Part shown: piece by piece, positions 27,537-36,389 of the stretch
Position numbering within the stretch: position 1 is the first letter of the stretch
Layout: every line of letters begins with the position of its first letter
Origin: CAZVPF01 sp964628195
GTDB lineage: Bacteria > Planctomycetota > Phycisphaerae > Sedimentisphaerales > Anaerohalosphaeraceae
Reading direction: 5' to 3'
Assembly: GCA_964628195.1 (NCBI GenBank)
Contig: CAZVPF010000013.1
Coordinates: 1-64,000 of the forward strand
Length of the DNA stretch: 64,000 nt
The notes under the pieces: generated by a model
What the model saw: only the letters and a program-made list of their open reading frames with translations
What the model was told of the DNA's origin: nothing
Database searches by the model: none
Made by a program: the position numbers and the translations under genes

Positions 27537-28025
27537 TTATCCTTCGATTACTATTCCGTTGAGAACCGTCAACAGGCTGATAAGGAAGCCCAGAATAGCG
27601 TAAAACTCAACCATTGCGGCATAAAGCATACCGGCCTTGACCGCCATTTCCGGCCTCTTGGACGTCATAAGGATACCGCCTGCACAGGTCTTGCCCTGGT
27701 GAATTCCGCTGAACAAACCGGCAATAGCGACAGGCAGACAAGCCCCGAAAAGCTCAAAGCCCTTGGCAAGAGAAATATCGGTGATCGGGTCCCCGAACAT
27801 TTGCAGTTTCACCATCACGAAAAGCGCGATAACGAAACCGTAAACACCCTGGGTACTCGGCAGCACAACCAGAAGCAGGAGGTTACCGTAACGCTCGGGC
27901 TTTTCCGTTAGAACGCCCGCTGCGCTCCTGCCGGCTATTCCAAGCCCAACCGCCGATCCGATACCCGACAGAAAAGTCGCCAGTGCCGCACCGAAAATCG
28001 CAAATGCCAACCCAAGATACTCCAT
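27537..28025 (-). CDS. atpK: V-type ATP synthase/ATPase rotor subunit K with Na+-site signature
   Basis: A 162-residue proteolipid with four membrane spans forming the rotor ring. The ion-carrying residue is Glu140 (AAMVEFYAILGF). The other ligands known from the Enterococcus hirae Na+-ATPase K ring are also present: Leu55, Thr58 and Gln59 in LPSTQGVYGF and Gln110 in FSGIHQGK. H+-specific rings normally lack this set, so Na+ coupling is predicted; the family data come from E. hirae NtpK. The gene sits between subunits I and E. The length matches two fused c-type hairpins with one ion site. Confidence 0.93.
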   Translation of the reverse strand: MEYLGLAFAIFGAALATFLSGIGSAVGLGIAGRSAAGVLTEKPERYGNLLLLVVLPSTQGVYGFVIALFVMVKLQMFGDPITDISLAKGFELFGACLPVAIAGLFSGIHQGKTCAGGILMTSKRPEMAVKAGMLYAAMVEFYAILGFLISLLTVLNGIVIEG

Positions 28026-28077
28026 TGCTATACCTCACTTTCTTAAAATATTGTTTCGCGTGTTATTTTCTTAAAAT

Positions 28078-30054
28078 TTACTTCTTTATCCAAATATGTT
28101 TATACTTCTTCGACAGGGGCGAGAAAGGATCCCCGCCGCCCTCGAAAAACTTCGGGAAAAACTCAACGTACTGAAGCCTCAGGCTGTGAACGAAGGCGCT
28201 TAGCATAGACATCGCAAGGTTAAAAAGGTGACCCAGTATGAATATCAACGCACCCAGAAGCCAGCCGACATACTGAACCTCCATCACCATTTTGACGATA
28301 ACGTTGATCGCCATGCCGAAACCGATGCCAACCATGCCTATCGCCATTATACGCGCATAACTCAGTACATCGCCCACGTAGAACACCGTGCTGAAAAGCT
28401 CGAACGCGCCCATACCGACCCTTCCGCCCCAGCCGCCCTCGCGCACGCTGAACAGCAGTATGCAAACCGCCATCGCGATAGCCAGAACCGCCATTGGTTT
28501 AGCAAGCCCCGCCGGGACCAGCCCGCCTTTCGCGAAAGCGAAAAGCAAAAGCGAATTCAAAAACACCAGCCACGTCCCGTTATCGAATATCGCGTCGACA
28601 ACCTTACCCTTAAGCAGCTTGAACACAAACGCGATCCCGATGCCGAATATTATCTGTATATAACCAAGAGCTATCGATATCCCGAAAAGCACCATGGGCT
28701 TTTCCATCGGGTCGAAAAGCAGAAGCTTGTTCCTCATTGCATTCAATACGTTATAAACCCCCGTATCCTCCGGAACAAGGCTCGAAAAAGCGTCACCGAA
28801 CCAGCTTCCTGTGATAAGTCCCGCAGCCGTCGTTACAACACCGCATATAAGGAACATCCAGAAAAACTTCTTATCCCCCTGGAACTTTTTCAGCATCCAC
28901 CACAAAAGCCCGACCATTATCAAACCGTACCCAACGTCGGTAAGGCACAGCCCGAAAAACAGTGCAAAAAACGGGGCAAGAAAATACGTCGGGTCAAGAT
29001 TTGAATACAATGGCATCCCGTAGAGCCTCGTTATAACCTCGAAAGGCCGAACAGCCTTTGGTGTCTCGATATCAACCGGCGGGCTCTCGCCGTCGGCAGG
29101 GTCAATCTTACCAACATCGGAAGCGGAAAAACTGCTCAGCAACTCTTCGAGTCTCGGGTAATCCTTATCCTTGACCCACCCCTCAAGCAGAACCGTATTC
29201 TCCGTTGAAGGCGCCGAAACCCTTGTATGCTCACGATTTAGAAGATTGCTGTAATGATCGTAAAGCACTTCCAGCTTCAGCTTCTGCTGCGCAAGCAGCT
29301 CGGCTTTTTGATAACTTTTCTCAAGCTCGACTTTCAGCGACTCAAGCTTATCCTCGGCTTGCTTTATATTATCCGAAACAAGCCCGCTCATACCCTCGAA
29401 GCTCACTGACTGAAAATCAACGTTCCGCAGTGTCTTGGATACATCCTGGGCGGAGTTTTTGAAGCATAATATTATGCATGCATGGCCGCCGGACCACGTG
29501 CCGACCTCCTCCATAACCGCCTCGTTTTCAGCAAGCTTTTCCCTGGCGGTGTTAAAATGCTGATCCGGAATAATACCCGTAAAGCAGCTCGAAGTCTCAA
29601 GCTTGCACAGCTCATCGACAGGTATCGAAAGACCCGCCCACGGCCGAAGCATTTCGACAAGCCCGCTGCTGTTCTCTATCCCGTTGCGTATCTCGTCTAT
29701 CCTGCCCGAAACACCTTCAACTTCTTCGAGAAGCTCTATCGCGTCCTTTCCAGAGACGATCTCATTATACTTTTCATCGTCAAGCTCGATCAAAGGCCGT
29801 AAAACGCTTCGCTGATCTTTTTCCTTATAATAATTACTGAGAAACGAAATAGCCTTCTCAAGCCTGTCCACCATGCTCTCAAGGTCTCTCGGCCGGCCGT
29901 GCTGACTTTGCAGTTCGGGCCACTCCTTGGAAACCATTCCCCGTTCGGCATCGAGGACCTGCACGATCCCCTCGCTCTGGAGCGACTCAAGCAGATTCTG
30001 AGCCTCACTCTGGTGAGTGGCTATCATTATTTTGCTCATTTTGGCTATTGCCAT
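28078..30054 (-). CDS. atpI: V-type ATP synthase/ATPase subunit I (a-type stator)
   Basis: The 658-residue membrane stator subunit, equivalent to eukaryotic subunit a. Residues 1-330 form the cytosolic arm with helical hairpins. From about 335 there are seven or eight spans, including FEVITRLYGMPLYSNLDPTYFLAPFFALFFG (365-class GMP and DPT motifs), FGLCLTDVGYGLIM, and the last helix with LGHLFNLAMSMLSAFVHSLRLQY. That final helix contains the essential Arg facing the rotor Glu. It lies between the G and K genes, 20 nt after G. Confidence 0.94.
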   Translation of the reverse strand: MAIAKMSKIMIATHQSEAQNLLESLQSEGIVQVLDAERGMVSKEWPELQSQHGRPRDLESMVDRLEKAISFLSNYYKEKDQRSVLRPLIELDDEKYNEIVSGKDAIELLEEVEGVSGRIDEIRNGIENSSGLVEMLRPWAGLSIPVDELCKLETSSCFTGIIPDQHFNTAREKLAENEAVMEEVGTWSGGHACIILCFKNSAQDVSKTLRNVDFQSVSFEGMSGLVSDNIKQAEDKLESLKVELEKSYQKAELLAQQKLKLEVLYDHYSNLLNREHTRVSAPSTENTVLLEGWVKDKDYPRLEELLSSFSASDVGKIDPADGESPPVDIETPKAVRPFEVITRLYGMPLYSNLDPTYFLAPFFALFFGLCLTDVGYGLIMVGLLWWMLKKFQGDKKFFWMFLICGVVTTAAGLITGSWFGDAFSSLVPEDTGVYNVLNAMRNKLLLFDPMEKPMVLFGISIALGYIQIIFGIGIAFVFKLLKGKVVDAIFDNGTWLVFLNSLLLFAFAKGGLVPAGLAKPMAVLAIAMAVCILLFSVREGGWGGRVGMGAFELFSTVFYVGDVLSYARIMAIGMVGIGFGMAINVIVKMVMEVQYVGWLLGALIFILGHLFNLAMSMLSAFVHSLRLQYVEFFPKFFEGGGDPFSPLSKKYKHIWIKK

Positions 30055-30074
30055 AGATACCGTCCGTAGTTAAA

Positions 30075-30383
30075 TCAGTTTTGCCTGATCCGATCGAAAA
30101 CTTTCTCGACCGCCTGATCCATCTTACCCCCCGCCTGGCTTCGAAGCTGCTCAACTTGCTGCTGACCTTCGCTGCTCAACTTATCCACTTCCTGCTGACA
30201 TTCCTGCTGAGCCTTTTCAACTGCCTGCTCAATTGCCTGTCTGCGCTGCTGCTGAGCACCGGCCATCTTCTCGTCTCTTGCCTTTGCGGCCTGTTCGGCG
30301 ATCTTGCCGGCCTCGCTTTTTGCATCTTCAACGATCTTTTTGGCCTCGGCTTCCGCCTCTTTGATCTGCTTTATTAATTCCAT
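30075..30383 (-). CDS. atpH: V-type ATP synthase/ATPase subunit G/H (peripheral stalk)
   Basis: A 102-residue, highly charged coiled-coil protein (ELIKQIKEAEAEAKKIVEDA) with an unusual Gln-rich middle (AQQQRRQ, QQECQQEVD, EGQQQVEQL). It matches the shape of the G/H subunit that pairs with E to form the stator stalk. It is the first gene of the operon, as in many bacterial V-ATPases. Coiled-coil composition limits certainty, but the position is decisive. Confidence 0.85.
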   Translation of the reverse strand: MELIKQIKEAEAEAKKIVEDAKSEAGKIAEQAAKARDEKMAGAQQQRRQAIEQAVEKAQQECQQEVDKLSSEGQQQVEQLRSQAGGKMDQAVEKVFDRIRQN

Positions 30384-30463
30384 ATCAAGTCCGAATTTTA
30401 TTGTGACTTTCAGTAATTTTAATTTTTGTCAAAATATAAGGATAAACATAGGTGTTTTCCAGT

Positions 30464-30493
30464 AAAAAAATGAGAATTTCGGCATTATTCTCA
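30464..30493 (-). terminator. Terminator of the cytidylate-kinase-like gene
   Basis: Minus strand: TGAGAAT/ATTCTCA stem (30493-30487 with 30477-30471), a 9-nt loop, then seven T (30470-30464). It lies 70 nt after the kinase-like stop and separates it from the V-ATPase operon. Confidence 0.75.
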
Positions 30494-30564
30494 ATTTATG
30501 AAAAAGATTCTAATAAAAAGAGGTCGGCAGTATTACCCATATTACTGCCTGTCTATGTCAACTC

Positions 30565-31254
30565 TTACTCGACAGTTTCGACAAATCCCTTTAGCTGCAT
30601 CGCTAAAACAACGATCTGGGCGGTCTGTTCATTAGAGAAAAGCGAATTATCAAGTATTATATCAAACGCCGGATGCCGCGGATTCTTCGCCTGATAATAC
30701 TTGTTCAGCACCCGCCGAAGCTTATCCTCCTGGTCAAGTTTGTGTAATGCCTGTTCACGAGATATACTTTCCGAACGGCATATTCTTGCAATTCTCCACT
30801 CTTTCGTCGCCTCAACCCGTACATTTATACCACCGTCAAGGTTTGAAGTGCTCGCCGCACCGCCATGGCCGACTATAACGGCGTAACCCTCGAAAGCTTT
30901 CTCACGCACCATAACCGATATCTTTTTGCGTATCTCGATGGCGTCGGGGGTGCCGCTGCGCTTTATACCACGCATAAAATCCTTCCACAAACTCGGCGGC
31001 GAAAGTCTTTCCTTGCGTATATGTTCCTCAGACAAACCGGTGTCTTCACTAAGCTGTGTTATGAACTGGTCCTCGTAAAGCCTCCAGCGTTTCCCCTCGT
31101 CGATTTCGTTGAGTTTGCCTGCCACAAGCTCCCCGATAGCGTACCCGTCACACCCGAACTGACGCGAAATGGTAACAAAAGGCCCCGGTGAGCCCTTCTT
31201 ACCCGACTCTGTGCCGTGCTCTTTAACATATGACGATATTGTGGGTTTAGGCAT
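30565..31254 (-). CDS. Cytidylate kinase-like family protein
   Basis: A 229-residue P-loop-fold protein of the cytidylate kinase-like (AAA_26/Cytidylate_kin2) family. It shows VTISRQFGCDGYAIGELVA, the altered P-loop-like start of that family, VIVGHGGAA, and LRVEATKE-like VRVEATKEWRIARI, ending with FDIILDNSLFS. True CMP kinases have a GxxGxGK loop, so this is probably not the housekeeping Cmk; the substrate is unknown. It is monocistronic, with a near-consensus promoter at 31302-31330 and a terminator at 30464-30493. Confidence 0.8.
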   Translation of the reverse strand: MPKPTISSYVKEHGTESGKKGSPGPFVTISRQFGCDGYAIGELVAGKLNEIDEGKRWRLYEDQFITQLSEDTGLSEEHIRKERLSPPSLWKDFMRGIKRSGTPDAIEIRKKISVMVREKAFEGYAVIVGHGGAASTSNLDGGINVRVEATKEWRIARICRSESISREQALHKLDQEDKLRRVLNKYYQAKNPRHPAFDIILDNSLFSNEQTAQIVVLAMQLKGFVETVE

Positions 31255-31301
31255 TGATACGTTCCTTCGTAAACGCCCTCAGCTCATGACAATTTACGTA
31301 C

Positions 31302-31330
31302 TTTATAATGCTCTTTATCGGAAATGTCAA
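31302..31330 (-). promoter_or_regulatory. Sigma-70-type promoter of the cytidylate-kinase-like gene
   Basis: Minus strand TTGACA (31330-31325), 17 nt, TATAAA (31307-31302). The -35 is perfect and the -10 matches 5 of 6, with ideal spacing. It lies 48 nt before the start codon. Confidence 0.8.
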
Positions 31331-31639
31331 TCAAATAACTACAATATATCTCAGTTTAACCTCTATAACTATATTAAAAGCCAATTATTTAAACAAAAAG
31401 GATACCTACTGTCGCCTTAATGCTCCATTTATCCAATTTTAAATAATTATATTGTCTTTTAATAAGATAAGCAGTTACAATACTGATAAGGTCGGTTAAT
31501 AACCGGTTTTTCCGGAAATTGCCATCATTTCTCGTTCCTCCTCAATCCGGCAATTTTTAACCGACCTCCTCTTTTCCCTCCATTGTGTCTTTGAATAATC
31601 GATTGTATTTTCCACTTTTTTAGATACAATATCGCCCTT
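31331..31639. other. Intergenic region with a nested inverted repeat
   Basis: Divergent intergenic DNA between the kinase-like gene and the lipopolysaccharide kinase gene. At 31489-31567 an 11-bp outer inverted repeat (GGTCGGTTAA with TTAACCGACC) encloses an 8-bp inner one (AAATTGCC at 31516-31523 with GGCAATTT at 31549-31556) and a CCGG-TTTTT-CCGG element. A -10-like TACAAT lies at 31625-31630, only 10 nt before ATG 31640, with a weak TTGTAT at 31603-31608. Confidence 0.5.
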
Positions 31640-32554
31640 ATGGATGACAATATAAAAAAAGATACTCAACCAGCAGCCAGCGGGTTCAAAACCGCCAGGC
31701 TTGACCCGGGGCCGGGTCTTTCGGCTGTAGTTGCCAAAAACCTAAGTGACGGCACCACTATAGAGACCAGCCAGTGGTCCGCCCTGCTTTGGGAGTTTAA
31801 GAGCATCGACAAAAACCCCGAAAAAGTCATCCGCCACGGTTCATCCGGCGAGGTCCTGATAAAACAACTCTCACTTGCAGGTCGAAATATCAAAACCGTG
31901 ATAAAAACCCAAAACATAAAACCCGGCCCTGTCAACTTCGTCAAAGCCATTTCAGGCTCAAAAGCGGTGAAAAACTTCCGGACCGCTGCAAAGCTGCGCA
32001 CCGCCGGTATAAACACGATATATCCACTCGCCGCTGTCGAACAAAAGCTCGGACCGGCAGCAATAAAAAGCATTCTCATAACAGAATACCTTGAAAACTC
32101 CATCAATCTGCACGGTTTTCTGACCGAAATGCCCGCAAAACACAATGCTCTCGATATGAAGAATCAACTCTGCCTTGAACTTGCCCGGATATTTGCCGAA
32201 CTGCACAGCCTGGATATGTGGCACCGCGACTCAAAGGCCTCGAATTTCGTTGTGACCCAAACAGAACACGGCCTGAAGGTCCACCTCGCCGACATGGACG
32301 GAATCATGCCGTATCTTTATAATAAGGACGCAAAGCAGGTGCGAACACTCGCAAAGCTCGCTTCAAGAATAATGTTCAACCCCGGGATACACATTACAGA
32401 TTATTATCGCTTTATGAAAACCTACTGCGGCAAATGCGGATTATCAGATGCCAGACGCAAAATACTTTTCAAAAAAACCGCCGAAAACGCACTTGCCCAA
32501 AGACTGCTGACCGCAGTTACCTCCGCTGACAAACAAAGGAACAAAAGTGCCTGA
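31640..32554 (+). CDS. Lipopolysaccharide core kinase-family protein (Kdo/heptose kinase-like)
   Basis: A 304-residue protein of the WaaP/KdkA/InaA kinase fold. Visible motifs are ILITEYLEN (hinge), the catalytic loop MWHRDSKASNF with HRD Asp, and the metal-binding LADMDG in place of DFG. KTVIKTQN carries a probable ATP-binding lysine. The role inferred is phosphorylation of an inner-core sugar of the outer-membrane glycolipid, consistent with the coupled GT9 gene overlapping its end by 8 nt. No ribosome-binding site precedes ATG 31640 and a TACAAT lies 10 nt upstream, so the message may be leaderless. Confidence 0.78.
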   Translation: MDDNIKKDTQPAASGFKTARLDPGPGLSAVVAKNLSDGTTIETSQWSALLWEFKSIDKNPEKVIRHGSSGEVLIKQLSLAGRNIKTVIKTQNIKPGPVNFVKAISGSKAVKNFRTAAKLRTAGINTIYPLAAVEQKLGPAAIKSILITEYLENSINLHGFLTEMPAKHNALDMKNQLCLELARIFAELHSLDMWHRDSKASNFVVTQTEHGLKVHLADMDGIMPYLYNKDAKQVRTLAKLASRIMFNPGIHITDYYRFMKTYCGKCGLSDARRKILFKKTAENALAQRLLTAVTSADKQRNKSA

Positions 32555-33575
32555 ACCCGGAAATATACTGATACTAAAGCCCTCGGCATTGGGGGACGTG
32601 GTCCTTGCCATGCCCGCCTTCAATACGCTCCGCGCAAGCTTTCCCGAAGCGAACATAAGCTGGCTCGTCCGGCCGGAATTCGCCCCGGTCTTCGACGGCA
32701 CACCCAGACCCGACAAACTCGTCATTTTCGACCGCAAGGCCCTGAGCAGCTGGTACTGCAATCCGAAAACATGTGCAGAGCTTGTCAAATTCTTAAAACA
32801 GCTTCGCAAGAGTCGTTACGACCTTGTTATCGACCTGCAGGGACTTTTCAGAACCGCTTTGTTCGGATGGGCGACGGCAGCGAAAAAACGGCTCGGCATG
32901 GACATCGCCCGCGAAATGTCCGGCTGGTTTTACACACAAACCGTCGCGCACGGAGACCAGCCCCTGCACCTGGTCGAGTACTATAACCGGATCGCAGCCC
33001 GTGCAGGAGCAAAGCAAATCGTTACCGAGGCCGAACTGACCCCTTCCGACGAGGCGGTAACCGGTGTCCGAGGAAAACTAAACGAGAACGGCCTGGAGTT
33101 CGGCCAGTACGCGGTACTCGTAACCGGCGCAGCCCGTGATTACAAAATCTGGCCCGCGGAAAGATTCGCCCAAATCGCCGAGCACATAACCAACCGCTTC
33201 GGCCTTAAAGTCGCCGCGGTAGGCGCCCCCTCCGAATCCCCAGCCGTAGAAAAAATTATAAGCCTGTGCAAAACGAACATCGTGAACCTCGCCGGCAAAA
33301 CCGACATAGCAGAACTGGTCGCAGTCATGGCAGGAGCAAAACTCGCAGTATCAGGAGACACAGGACCCGGTCACATCGCATGGGCGACCGGCACACCAAC
33401 GGTGTTCATATTCGGCCCGACCAACCCCTCGCGAGTGGGGCCATACAACAAACCGCAATCCGTCGCCGCTCACGAACCCTTCTCTCGCGGGCCGGACATC
33501 GAAAACCACGACTACAAGATCACCGACGTAACAACAGAAATGGTAATAGAAGCGGTGCAAAACACACTTCAGTAA
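32547..33575 (+). CDS. Glycosyltransferase family 9 (heptosyltransferase-like)
   Basis: A 342-residue GT-B transferase of the ADP-heptose:LPS heptosyltransferase family. The N-terminal domain starts ILILKPSALGDVVLAMPAF, the GT9 signature. The C-terminal nucleotide-sugar site shows GDTGPGHIAWATGTPTVFIF and GPTNPSRVGPYN. It probably adds a heptose or related sugar to the lipid A core and works with the overlapping kinase. The start is GTG 32547. Family placement is firm; donor and acceptor are not. Confidence 0.88.
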   Translation: MPEPGNILILKPSALGDVVLAMPAFNTLRASFPEANISWLVRPEFAPVFDGTPRPDKLVIFDRKALSSWYCNPKTCAELVKFLKQLRKSRYDLVIDLQGLFRTALFGWATAAKKRLGMDIAREMSGWFYTQTVAHGDQPLHLVEYYNRIAARAGAKQIVTEAELTPSDEAVTGVRGKLNENGLEFGQYAVLVTGAARDYKIWPAERFAQIAEHITNRFGLKVAAVGAPSESPAVEKIISLCKTNIVNLAGKTDIAELVAVMAGAKLAVSGDTGPGHIAWATGTPTVFIFGPTNPSRVGPYNKPQSVAAHEPFSRGPDIENHDYKITDVTTEMVIEAVQNTLQ

Positions 33576-33609
33576 AGAAAATGAAACCCACCACCGGTGC
33601 CGTTTAAGA

Positions 33610-34032
33610 TCAGTCAGCCATAACACGCAGTGTACGGGCTTTCATATCGAACGCCCTTTCTATCAGCTGCTCCCTTGTCGGAGCCGTAAAGGGATCAAGT
33701 TCGAAGTGCCATGTATAATGGTCCTCAATCTTCTTCGGGTAAAGATCCGCCAGCAGATCTATAACCGGCGCATCATGCAAAGGAGGCTCCATCAAACGTG
33801 TCGTGTTGATCGTTTCATACCCGGGCTTGGTGATCCGAACTTTATAATCGCCGTACCAGTTGAAACCAACCGTAACCGGCGACAGACCTATCTCCTCATC
33901 GTTGAGCAAAACAAGAGCGCCCTCCGGCTCGGTTGTAATGGTCAGCTTCCTGCTCACACAGCCGGTGGCAATCAAGGCAAAAAACAATGCAAGGACAGGC
34001 AGGGAATATCGATAAATCCATTTATTAGCCAT
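33610..34032 (-). CDS. PEGA-domain lipoprotein
   Basis: A 140-residue secreted lipoprotein. The signal peptide ANKWIYRYSLPVLALFFALIA is followed by lipobox ATGC (Cys about 24). A PEGA domain follows: KLTITTEPEGALVLLNDEEIG, then GDYKVRITKPGYET. PEGA domains bind surface or wall structures. I chose ATG 34032 because AAAGGAG lies upstream and it starts directly at the signal peptide; an upstream frame to 34086 would add 18 residues. It is convergent with the heptosyltransferase gene, with only 34 bp between the stops. Confidence 0.82.
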   Translation of the reverse strand: MANKWIYRYSLPVLALFFALIATGCVSRKLTITTEPEGALVLLNDEEIGLSPVTVGFNWYGDYKVRITKPGYETINTTRLMEPPLHDAPVIDLLADLYPKKIEDHYTWHFELDPFTAPTREQLIERAFDMKARTLRVMAD

Positions 34033-34115
34033 TGAGGCTCCTTTCTGGTCGTTCGTTATCATGTTACGAACATAAATTAGCACCAAAAAGCAAGCGAGTC
34101 AAGCGGATTTATCTG

Positions 34116-36389
34116 TCAGTTTTGACTGTTTTTGTTACTGCCTTCGTCGCCTTCGCTGCCGGGGTCCTTATTATTGTCCGGCTTTTTTTGTCCTTTATTG
34201 AGTGTCGAAGACAGATCGTTTTTCGGGCTTTTAGGCAGCGAGAAGTGGAAGTTGCAGCCCTGCCCGGAAACGGAATCAACCCAGAGCCTGCCTCCGTGCA
34301 TCTCTACAAGCTGCTTTGCGATAGTGAGCCCCAAACCGGTGCCGTGATGGCCGGGCCCTTTGAGTATCTTCATCTGAACAAAGCGGTCGAATACTTTTTC
34401 AAGCTGCTCGCTGTCGAGCCCCGGCCCGTCATCACCAACCGTAATAACCGCCTCGTCGTCAAATTGTTCAAGATCGACATCTATTTTACCGCCCTGGTGA
34501 ATGAACTTGACCGCATTTCCTACAAGGTTCGTCAGCACCTGGATCACACGGTCCTGGTCAGCGGTGACAACCACATCCTTCCGCGGACAGTGCGTCCTTA
34601 TCTTTATTTTTCTTTCGTCCGCAAGAGAGGTAAGATTTTTGACAACTTCATCGATCACATCCTGAAGGGTAACGAATTTGAGGCCAAGCTTCATTGTCCC
34701 GGATTCGATCTTTGAAATATCGAGGAAGTCTGAAATAATACGTGAAAGCCTGTCCACGCTGTGGTCGGCCATGATCAGGTTGTCTTTGAGCTTTCCGTTT
34801 ATCTCCCCGAAAACACCCGCAAGGGCATTTGACATGATATTTTTAAAAATGCAAAGCGGGGTCCTAAGTTCATGCGTAACTGTCGAAACAAACTCGCTCT
34901 TCAAGCGGTCATGCTCCTTGAGCACCTCGTTGGCACGTCTAAGTTCGAGTTCCGCAAGTTTCTCTTTGGATACGTCCCTCGCGTAAAGGTTGATATAACC
35001 GCCCTCCGTTACAGGCGAGAAAACTATTGAAAACACCCTGTCCTCGCACTGCACTTCGAGACAGTCATGCGAACCTTTTTTCATAACCCCTGCTGCATGA
35101 CTGCGAATATTATCCGGCAGCTTATCCCCGACGCTCAGCTTCCACCTGCTCAGAAGCGAACCGCTTGCCTTGTTTGCATATATTATGGTGCCCCCTGAAT
35201 TCGCCCGCAGCACCGGGTTGGGGTTCTCGCTTGGAAATTTCGCCAACTCGCGTATCTGTTTTTCGGCTCGTCGAAGCTCGGTCACATCTATAAGCATCCC
35301 GTCCCACAAAGTGGCTGAGTCATCTATGCGTTCCGGCCTTGCGACACACTGGAACCACTTTTCACCATCGTCGCCGCTCCACCTTCCCCACCACTCCATC
35401 GCCGAAAGTTCAACGGCAGAGTCCGACACGAGTTTGTCAAGTTCCCTGCGGTCGTCTTTCTGTATTCGGTCGAAAAATATATCGGGGTCATCTATCAGCT
35501 CTTCCGGGCCGAAACCGAAAAGCTGACGACAGCTTTCACTGAGAAAAACAAAGTCTATTTCACCTTCAGCCTTTCGTCTCATCTGGAAAACAAGTCCCGG
35601 AGAGTTGGCTACCATACGCTGATACCTCGCCTCGCTTTTCTGCAGCGCGCACTCGACTTCCTTTTTTTCGGTTATATCCTCAACATAGCAGTCGAACCTC
35701 ACAGGTTTTTTCTGTGGTGCGTTGTGCGTTATGACCGTCTCACGAATCCATCTTTCAGTGCCGTCCTTTTTGCGTATCTTGATCTCCACAGGCTCCGGTT
35801 CGGCGCCTGCCAGTATCTTCTCGTTACGCATATTGACCGTTTCGCGAAATTCGGGAACTATTATCGAATGCCAAAGCTCACCGGTATCGATAAAATCCTG
35901 AGGCTGATAACCGGTCACCGCAAAACAACCCTCACTCCGGTCGGTCCATACGAATTTGCCGTCTTCGATGTATGTCGTATAAGTGTAACTGCTTTTGCCC
36001 AGCATCTCATTGTGACGCCTGACGCATTCTTCGAGCGTCTCAACCAGCTGCTCCGTTGGACATGGCTTTGTGAGGAACCTGAATATCTTACGCTCGTTGA
36101 CAGCCTCTACAGCCGCATCGAGGTCCGCGCAGCCGGTAAGAATAACACAAACCGTATCGGGTGTCATCTTGCGGACTTCGCGAACGAATTCCATCCCGTC
36201 CATCCCGTCCATGCGAAGATCGGAAACCACAACGTCAAAGGGCCCGCACTGACCTATCTTCTCGAACCCCCCTTCGGCATTTAAAGCGGTTTCAACGGAA
36301 AAACGTCCTCTAAGCTGTCGTTTAACGGCCTCGAGAATATTTATCTCGTCATCTACAAACAGTATTTTAGCATTCACATCCAATGACAT
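34116..36389 (-). CDS. Receiver-PAS-histidine kinase
   Basis: A 757-residue cytoplasmic sensor kinase. Order: receiver (1-125; acidic pair DD, phospho-acceptor Asp57 in VVSDLRMDG, Lys in FLTKP), two or three PAS domains (about 140-245, 260-380, 390-490), HisKA with STVTHELRTPLCIF, then HATPase_c with NLVGNAVKFIHQGG, GDDGPGLDSEQL and GTGLGLTIAKQLV. No membrane span is present. A receiver at the N-terminus suggests input from another kinase, perhaps the two encoded just upstream. Its start overlaps the HDOD gene stop by 23 nt, indicating coupling. Confidence 0.9.
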   Translation of the reverse strand: MSLDVNAKILFVDDEINILEAVKRQLRGRFSVETALNAEGGFEKIGQCGPFDVVVSDLRMDGMDGMEFVREVRKMTPDTVCVILTGCADLDAAVEAVNERKIFRFLTKPCPTEQLVETLEECVRRHNEMLGKSSYTYTTYIEDGKFVWTDRSEGCFAVTGYQPQDFIDTGELWHSIIVPEFRETVNMRNEKILAGAEPEPVEIKIRKKDGTERWIRETVITHNAPQKKPVRFDCYVEDITEKKEVECALQKSEARYQRMVANSPGLVFQMRRKAEGEIDFVFLSESCRQLFGFGPEELIDDPDIFFDRIQKDDRRELDKLVSDSAVELSAMEWWGRWSGDDGEKWFQCVARPERIDDSATLWDGMLIDVTELRRAEKQIRELAKFPSENPNPVLRANSGGTIIYANKASGSLLSRWKLSVGDKLPDNIRSHAAGVMKKGSHDCLEVQCEDRVFSIVFSPVTEGGYINLYARDVSKEKLAELELRRANEVLKEHDRLKSEFVSTVTHELRTPLCIFKNIMSNALAGVFGEINGKLKDNLIMADHSVDRLSRIISDFLDISKIESGTMKLGLKFVTLQDVIDEVVKNLTSLADERKIKIRTHCPRKDVVVTADQDRVIQVLTNLVGNAVKFIHQGGKIDVDLEQFDDEAVITVGDDGPGLDSEQLEKVFDRFVQMKILKGPGHHGTGLGLTIAKQLVEMHGGRLWVDSVSGQGCNFHFSLPKSPKNDLSSTLNKGQKKPDNNKDPGSEGDEGSNKNSQN

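Noticed and set aside
30565..31254. Housekeeping cytidylate kinase (cmk) identity.
   Set aside because: The start SRQFGCDGYAIG differs from the cmk P-loop, so I use the cytidylate-kinase-like family name.
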